Assembly: GCF_033473495.1 (NCBI RefSeq)
Contig: NC_088935.1
Location: 992,001-1,056,000, forward strand
Direction of reading: 5' to 3'
DNA: 64,000 nt
Source of the DNA: Cercospora beticola
Taxonomy: Eukaryota; Ascomycota; Dothideomycetes; Mycosphaerellales; Mycosphaerellaceae
Program-made: the position numbers and the translations under genes
The notes under the pieces: model-generated
The model's input: the letters and a program-made list of their open reading frames with translations, nothing else
Told to the model about the DNA's origin: nothing
Database searches by the model: none
In this document: piece after piece, positions 58,848 to 64,000 of the stretch
How positions within the stretch are numbered: the stretch's first letter is position 1
Layout: each line of letters begins with the position of its first letter

Positions 58848-61475
58848 TTACAGTGCGTTCAGCACAGCCTGCACACCTACGCCACCGCTATCCTCTCGCC
58901 TCAATATATACGGCCTCAAATCAGCCTTCTCCACGCCCTGCAGCGCCCCCACACCAGTTCCAAAGTTTCTCAGACGATCCCTCAGGGCCTCTGGTCCTAT
59001 CACAAACAGGTTCGCGACTTCTGTGAGCACTTCGAAGCTCGGATCGAATGAGCTCGGCAGATCCCACGAACGCAGTAACTCGATATACTTCGTTATATCC
59101 TTGCTGGCCAGCAACGCGCCGGTTTGCGAAATCTGATAGGACTTGAAATGCTGCAGGAGCAGACCTCGTAGTCCGACAGCCAGTTCGATTGAAAAGGAAT
59201 CAAGAACTTTTCCTGACAGAGCAGCCTTGGCCCGGGAGTGAAGACGACCGAGGAATGTAAAGACTGCCTGGCATGTTGCGGTCTGAAACTCAAGCTGAAG
59301 ATTGAAGTCGTCCTTCGGGCGATAGTCAGTCTTCTTTTGTCCTGATAGGAGCTTCTGCGTCCAATTCAACGCTGCATCGATGGTCTTCTGGAGAACAGTG
59401 TCGATCTTGCCCTCCATTCTATCGACGAAACTTGTCGTCTGCTTCTCCAGATCTCTGCGGATGGTGAGATTGCTCGCAGCCAAGGGCAGAAGTAGCATCT
59501 GGATCGTGGTGAGCATGAGATGCAGGACGCTGACTGCGGTGCGCAGATCAGCAATGTAATTCAGGTCTGGTTCCGTCTTCGTGTTGGCTTCTGCCACAGC
59601 AGCCGAGTCGTTGGCTGCATCTAATGCCGTCTCGAGGTAAATCTCGCCCATGTGCGTGATGAGAAGGTGCAATAGCTCGCGGATCTCTTTTGGCGTCTCG
59701 TTGCCGCCACTGGCTAGCTCGAGGCCACGACCCACCCCCTCTGCCAACCATTTTAGCATTCGCTTCGTGAACGGTAGGCTAAGCTGGCCATCTTCGTCGG
59801 TGACATCGATCTCGTTGGGCCCAGCATTGTCCTTTGCGTGGTGCAAACCTGCCACTCGCAGCAACATCTTTTTCTGACCTGGTGGCAGGTCGGTGCTATC
59901 CAGTCGTTCCATATAGGCATCTCGGGCGCTGCTGATGAATTCTTTGCTACGCGCAGAGATGGCACCAAGGTATGTATGGGACTGCACGTGGACTTTGCGC
60001 CTTCGTGAATGATAAAGTGTGAATTTGAACAAAAGACCTTCGAAAATCTCTCCAAGATTGCGCTTCTCGCGTTCAATGTAACTTGTGCCTGTAAAGTATG
60101 GCACAAACAATTCGTCCAGTTGTTGGTCCAGTACTGCTGCAGTAGTCGAAGCAACGGGTTCGGGATGTTCTGTGAGTCCATGAGCCTTCAAATCCTCAAC
60201 GAGAGCAGCGATATAAGACCTCGAAGCCTGTAGCGATCGAAGGAAGGCAAGCGATGATATGCTGTCGGCTTTCTCCAGAACCATTTCTAGCCGTTGCTGT
60301 ATCGACTGTTGGAAAACTCGCTGTATGAATCGTGCCAGAACGTCCTCGTAATATGGGAATGCGCGCTTAATGATGAAGCTCTCTTCCTGAACGACCACCT
60401 TCACTTCGTCTATCAGTGATTGTAAGCTCGGCTCGACTCCAGGTGGTTCCGTGTCCGGATCCGCTAGGCGGTCCCAGGTCTCATTGTCCACTGTCAGCTC
60501 CTCTGTAACGAGTTGGGATCTGTCGATGAAGAATTGGTGCTGATTCACGAACAGAGACATCACTGAATTGCCATCGCTGAAGTCCTGCAGCGCAACTGCG
60601 CACTCACGCATTCCTTCAAAGTTCTGTCTGCGATAGAACTCATCAAACGACTTGAGCAGATCTTTCTCCAGCATCTCAAGGAACTTCTCAACAATTTCTC
60701 TAGGTTTCGCGCCATTGTTGTTCTTCCGTATACTGTCCGATGAGCTGTTATCGTGGGTGCCATTAACTCCGTTCGTGGAAAGCCCATTCGTCTTGGGCGA
60801 TTCCGTGGTCCCATCTAGCCGTTGTGATATCTTCAGCAGCTGCCGTGCAATATGCGCACATCGCACCTTGCCCTCTCCACCACCCGCCTTGCGCATGTCG
60901 TCCAGACTCGACAAGTCTCCTCGCTCGCTGACTTCTAGCCAGCATTGAAGTACGAACTTGGCATCTTGCGCCCTCTGTCTCTGCTTGTCAAGCTCTTCCA
61001 ATCGCTCTCCGATGCGCATTGCAGCATTGCCTCCGGCATCGCCATCGCCGTCCAGTGTCCGCTCCAGGCGGTGGAAGGAGCCGATCGCCCGCTCGAGTTC
61101 CTGCTCTCGCGATCTGATATTGCTGTTGTGCTGTACCTCAGCTTTGCGCACACTCGCGCTGAGCTCATTCTCCCGCTCTTGTAAGTCCTCACTAAGATTC
61201 TTCAGCTTGTTAAGCGCGTGTTCGAAAGTGCGAATGAGTGGCTTTGGGTCGAATGCCTGGCTGGCTTGCGCATTGCTCGTCGTTGCACTCGTGGCAGATC
61301 GTCGCGCCAAAGTCGCAGAATCGGAGAGAGATTCAACGAAGTCCTTCACTATGAAATCCTTGCTGCTGAAATTATCGAGCGTGAAGACGGGGTTAATGCG
61401 AGCGGATTGTAGCGTAGCCGACCGCGAGTGGCCGGACATGATGCTCGCAGCATCGGGACTGCCGACGCGAGCCAT
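58848..61475 (-). CDS. SEC10: Exocyst complex subunit Sec10
   Basis: 875-residue subunit of the exocyst, the tether that docks secretory vesicles at sites of polarised growth. No introns. Seen: FTLDNFSSKDFIVKDFVESLSDS near the N-terminus, coiled-coil segment about residues 75-165 (RTFEHALNKLKNLSEDLQERENELSASVRKAEV), CWLEVSERGDLSSLDDMR, GGGEGKVRCAHIARQLLKISQRLD, FVNQHQFFIDRSQLVTEEL, VVQEESFIIKRAFPYYEDVLARFIQRVFQQSIQQRLEMVLE, and FVPYFTGTSYIEREKRNLGEIFEGLLFKFTLYHSRR. I considered COG6 and other tethers, but these blocks fit fungal Sec10. It is divergent from SDHAF1, 260 bp apart. Confidence 0.93.
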   Translation of the reverse strand: MARVGSPDAASIMSGHSRSATLQSARINPVFTLDNFSSKDFIVKDFVESLSDSATLARRSATSATTSNAQASQAFDPKPLIRTFEHALNKLKNLSEDLQERENELSASVRKAEVQHNSNIRSREQELERAIGSFHRLERTLDGDGDAGGNAAMRIGERLEELDKQRQRAQDAKFVLQCWLEVSERGDLSSLDDMRKAGGGEGKVRCAHIARQLLKISQRLDGTTESPKTNGLSTNGVNGTHDNSSSDSIRKNNNGAKPREIVEKFLEMLEKDLLKSFDEFYRRQNFEGMRECAVALQDFSDGNSVMSLFVNQHQFFIDRSQLVTEELTVDNETWDRLADPDTEPPGVEPSLQSLIDEVKVVVQEESFIIKRAFPYYEDVLARFIQRVFQQSIQQRLEMVLEKADSISSLAFLRSLQASRSYIAALVEDLKAHGLTEHPEPVASTTAAVLDQQLDELFVPYFTGTSYIEREKRNLGEIFEGLLFKFTLYHSRRRKVHVQSHTYLGAISARSKEFISSARDAYMERLDSTDLPPGQKKMLLRVAGLHHAKDNAGPNEIDVTDEDGQLSLPFTKRMLKWLAEGVGRGLELASGGNETPKEIRELLHLLITHMGEIYLETALDAANDSAAVAEANTKTEPDLNYIADLRTAVSVLHLMLTTIQMLLLPLAASNLTIRRDLEKQTTSFVDRMEGKIDTVLQKTIDAALNWTQKLLSGQKKTDYRPKDDFNLQLEFQTATCQAVFTFLGRLHSRAKAALSGKVLDSFSIELAVGLRGLLLQHFKSYQISQTGALLASKDITKYIELLRSWDLPSSFDPSFEVLTEVANLFVIGPEALRDRLRNFGTGVGALQGVEKADLRPYILRREDSGGVGVQAVLNAL

Positions 61476-61735
61476 ATTGGTTGTTCTGATAGTCGATCAT
61501 CGACAGTCTCGCCTCTCCATGATGCGATGTCGCCGTGTCTGGAGGTATGTGGTGCAGCGCATGTCATGGTCATGGTGGTGCGGCTCCTTCCCCATTGATT
61601 GATCGACGCGCACGGGCTCGGTTGCCGTGATGACACTTCGCTGGCGCCGGCTGCTTTACTTTCTTCATTGACATCAACATGTAGTCTCTCCGGACATCGA
61701 CTCTCCTCCTTACGCATCCACCCATCTCATCACTC

Positions 61736-61969
61736 ATGGCTCGTTTATCTGGACTTCAGCGAGATGTTCTATCCCTGTACCGGAAGTGCCTACGCACTGC
61801 CCGAAGCAAGCCGAATCGCGCGAATTTCGAACGATTTGCCAGAAAAGAGTTTGAGAAGCACATCGACACGAACAGAAAAGATTTTGCAACCATCGAGTTC
61901 CTGCTGAGGAAAGGCACACGCCAGCTGGAGATCTACGAGGCGCCCAATATCACCAACATTGCTGGGTGA
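61736..61969 (+). CDS. SDH6: LYR-motif succinate dehydrogenase assembly factor 1
   Basis: 77-residue complex1_LYR protein of the SDHAF1/Sdh6 type. It helps insert iron-sulphur clusters into the Sdh2 subunit of complex II in the mitochondrial matrix. Seen: LQRDVLSLYRKCLR with the LYR tripeptide at residues 14-16, FERFARKEFEKH, and the second Arg-rich block IEFLLRKGTRQLEIYEAPNITNI. The length fits the family. It is a very short, intron-free gene easily missed by annotation. The start ATG is 260 bp from the divergent SEC10 ATG, so the two share a promoter region. Confidence 0.92.
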   Translation: MARLSGLQRDVLSLYRKCLRTARSKPNRANFERFARKEFEKHIDTNRKDFATIEFLLRKGTRQLEIYEAPNITNIAG

Positions 61970-62328
61970 AATGTACCTTGACAAGAGATGGCAGTTTCAA
62001 TATGCACACTGTTCACCAGGACTTCCACCCATGGAGATGATAGCATTTCAGTGCTGCCCAGTCTGGCCTTGAGCCTGACTGTTGACTCTCAAGGTAAGCA
62101 CTTCCACTTCACTGTACTCACTACACGACGAATGATGTTAAAATATGAGTTCTGCAATGCGTATGGTTGAAAGTCCCGATCTTAGGACGGTGGCTCTTCA
62201 GCCAGATGCCGACAAACTAAAACTACACTTGAGCTGACTGTAGTTCCTATCCTGTCGCACTTGACCTCATCTTCGGCAAGGAAATGAATCTGACTATCGT
62301 TGCAGTCACCTTAGACAGCCCTCCGGCT
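61970..62328. other. 359-bp convergent intergenic region
   Basis: Between the stops of SDHAF1/SDH6 and the aldo-keto reductase. No feature seen. Confidence 0.4.
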
Positions 62329-63393
62329 TTACTCATCCAGCTGTGCTGAATCTCCATAGAGCAGCTGCTCGCCGTGTCCTCCGTAACGACCACCCACTAT
62401 CTCCACGCTGGCGATCAGGCTATCGAGTTCCTTGACATCAGCCTCGCTGAGTTCGACCTCAACTAAGTTCTCTTTCACGCGCTCGGGAGAGGTCGCGCCG
62501 GGGATCGGTACAATCGCTGGCATGCCAGGCTTCTTGCCCTGAGCACGACACCAGGCGATGGCGAGCTGGCCTGGTTTGACACCTTTCCGTTCAGCCAGGC
62601 TTTCGATCTCCTTTACAAGCTTCAGGTTCTGCTCGAAGTTCTCCGGCTGGAAGCGCGGCATATGTCTGCGCATATCACCTTCCGGAATATCATCGGGCTT
62701 CTTGATCTGGCCTGTGAGGAAACCACGTCCCAGCGGACTGTATGCTACGATGGGAATGTCAAGCTCTGCGCAAGCTTCCGCTACACCATTTTCGAGAATT
62801 TCAGTTGCCCAAAGACTGAATTCGACTTCCACGGCATCGATCTTCGCGACCTTTGCTGCTCTCCGGATAGTATTGGCACTGCATTCGGACAAGGAAATGC
62901 CGCCGAGCTTTCCAGCCTTCACGTATTCGTTGGCTGTGCGAACTGTGATCTCGATTGGGGTTTCAGGGTCAACTCTAGCAGCCTCCCAGATATCAAGCTT
63001 CTTTTTGCCATCCAGAACTCGTAGACATTCATCAATGCTGCGTTTCGTGTTTTCGACACTGCCATCCGGCTTCAGGGCTCCTGGCACAAGGCCACCTTTC
63101 ACACTGATGACAACCTTCTTCGCATCCTCGGGGTATTTCGTGAAGTACTCATTCAGCAAGTGCAAGCTGTTGCGCTCTGGAGTTCCATAGAGCTCGCCAG
63201 CGTTCCAGAAGTTCGCGCCATTGTCTATCGCTGCTTTCATTGCAGCGAAAGCCTGTTCTTGCGTTGGAGGATTCTCCCTCCAGGTAAGGCCCATCAAGCC
63301 ATAACCGATACCATGGACTTTGCTGCCAGCAATTTTGACATCATTATCCTTCTTCTGAAGCACTTCCTTCGCCTTGTTGATGAGTGAAGACAT
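62329..63393 (-). CDS. Aldo-keto reductase, pyridoxal reductase (AKR8) type
   Basis: 354-residue NADPH-dependent aldo-keto reductase closest in style to yeast/fission-yeast pyridoxal reductase Plr1, which reduces pyridoxal to pyridoxine; substrate inferred. Seen: KVHGIGYGLMGLTWR at the first strand, NGANFWNAGELYG (catalytic Tyr), VVISVKGG (catalytic Lys), ARVDPETPIE, GGISLSECSANTIRRAAKVAKIDAVEVEFSLW, YSPLGRGFLTG, and the cofactor loop IPGATSPERVKENL. The frame stays open 14 codons further without an ATG at its first codon; the first ATG is at 63393 and adds about 25 residues before the barrel, longer than usual. An upstream short exon cannot be excluded. No introns seen. Confidence 0.92.
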   Translation of the reverse strand: MSSLINKAKEVLQKKDNDVKIAGSKVHGIGYGLMGLTWRENPPTQEQAFAAMKAAIDNGANFWNAGELYGTPERNSLHLLNEYFTKYPEDAKKVVISVKGGLVPGALKPDGSVENTKRSIDECLRVLDGKKKLDIWEAARVDPETPIEITVRTANEYVKAGKLGGISLSECSANTIRRAAKVAKIDAVEVEFSLWATEILENGVAEACAELDIPIVAYSPLGRGFLTGQIKKPDDIPEGDMRRHMPRFQPENFEQNLKLVKEIESLAERKGVKPGQLAIAWCRAQGKKPGMPAIVPIPGATSPERVKENLVEVELSEADVKELDSLIASVEIVGGRYGGHGEQLLYGDSAQLDE

Positions 63394-64000
63394 GGCGTCG
63401 TAACCCGATTGAGCGACTTGAGCAATGCCGAGCAATAGCTGAAGGTAAGGATGATGCTTGCAACTTATCTGCCAGTCGAGTCTGTCGATTTCTCTTCTCC
63501 TTCAAAGTTATGAATGCGCAATGGCCGATTTGCCTTTTGTTAACTCCAGAATTGAGGTTTTGAAAAGTACGGCCCGGTCGAGAAGCGGGGATGATGCAAT
63601 ACATTGAGCGTGTCCCACCCCTGTCACGCCTGATGGACGGCCATGGAAGCCAGTGGCCAACACGCACAAGATTCATTCACAACTGCACTGCAAACCGCAT
63701 CTGCTTGGAGCCTCGTTGCTTCCGACGCTAGTAAGACCAGAAGCTGAAGAGATTGTTTATCATGGAGCAAAGCAGGTCGCCATATGTGCGGGCATTGCCA
63801 CAGCATCATTGAGCATTTGCAGATCACATACACCAGAAGTACTATCGCACATAGGATGGAAAAGGTGTCTGGAACACACGGATGCATGCACCGCTTTCGC
63901 TACAAGACGGAAGTCGCGCTTGGGAGACCACTCATCCTCAGGACAGAAAGAAGTAGAATGGGCCACGGAGCGTTCATTCAACTACTGGATTTCTGCATGT
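63394..64000. other. Right-edge intergenic sequence; no gene recognised
   Basis: Promoter of the aldo-keto reductase gene and about 500 bp beyond, cut by the window edge. Short frames (up to 110 codons) have no supporting features. Confidence 0.4.

Noticed and set aside
58848..61475. Assignment of the 875-residue tether as COG6
   Set aside because: The N-terminal FTLDNFSSKDFIVKDFVESL and FVNQHQFFIDRSQL blocks fit the exocyst subunit Sec10 rather than the COG complex.

Overview
This window is nuclear DNA of a filamentous ascomycete. Genes are compact and mostly single-copy, introns are short (48-128 nt, GT-AG with CTAAC/CTGAC-like branch sites, plus one good candidate GC-AG intron), both strands are used, and intergenic gaps run from 0.15 to 2 kb. 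Fungal families such as a CYP504-type P450, a Zn2Cys6 regulator, a PTH11-like rhodopsin-fold membrane protein, a Pom1-type DYRK kinase and fused ARG5,6 point to Pezizomycotina. Gene content and codon style suggest Dothideomycetes, perhaps the Mycosphaerellales; that placement is inference. I see no transposon, rRNA, convincing tRNA or viral element.

Left part (1-11.2 kb): a secreted GH17 beta-1,3-glucanase, a disordered protein with a repeated acidic motif, the glycine-cleavage T protein (GCV1) divergent from V-ATPase subunit C (VMA5), and a coiled-coil protein with a DUF8035-like C-terminus. A gene-poor stretch lies between VMA5 and the coiled-coil gene.

Accessory-looking block (11.5-18.5 kb): three same-strand genes in a row, a Zn2Cys6 transcription factor, an NCS1 nucleobase/allantoin-type permease and a CYP504 phenylacetate-hydroxylase-type P450. 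GATA-factor sites are dense upstream of the permease and also lie between permease and P450, which suggests a nitrogen-controlled catabolic mini-cluster. This is the most interesting locus.

Middle (18.6-44.8 kb): housekeeping and regulatory genes. They are a disordered nuclear-type protein, an HDHD5/YKR070W HAD hydrolase, a 1,644-residue Pom1-like DYRK kinase, a YGR210C-type GTPase, a PP2A activator (PTPA), an Lpl1/Rog1-type lipase, the REX3 exonuclease, a serine/proline-rich protein and the KEOPS kinase BUD32.

Right part (45-64 kb): a CYP52-like fatty-acid/alkane P450, a single-pass cysteine-rich surface protein, and a PTH11-like receptor with a degenerate CFEM domain. A run of trafficking and mitochondrial genes follows: the ER SNARE USE1 convergent with COPI epsilon (SEC28), ARG5,6, exocyst SEC10 divergent from the LYR-motif assembly factor SDHAF1/SDH6, and a pyridoxal-reductase-type aldo-keto reductase.

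CDS spans below run from start codon to stop codon including introns. Splice sites were chosen by eye from donor/acceptor consensus, reading frame and family conservation.
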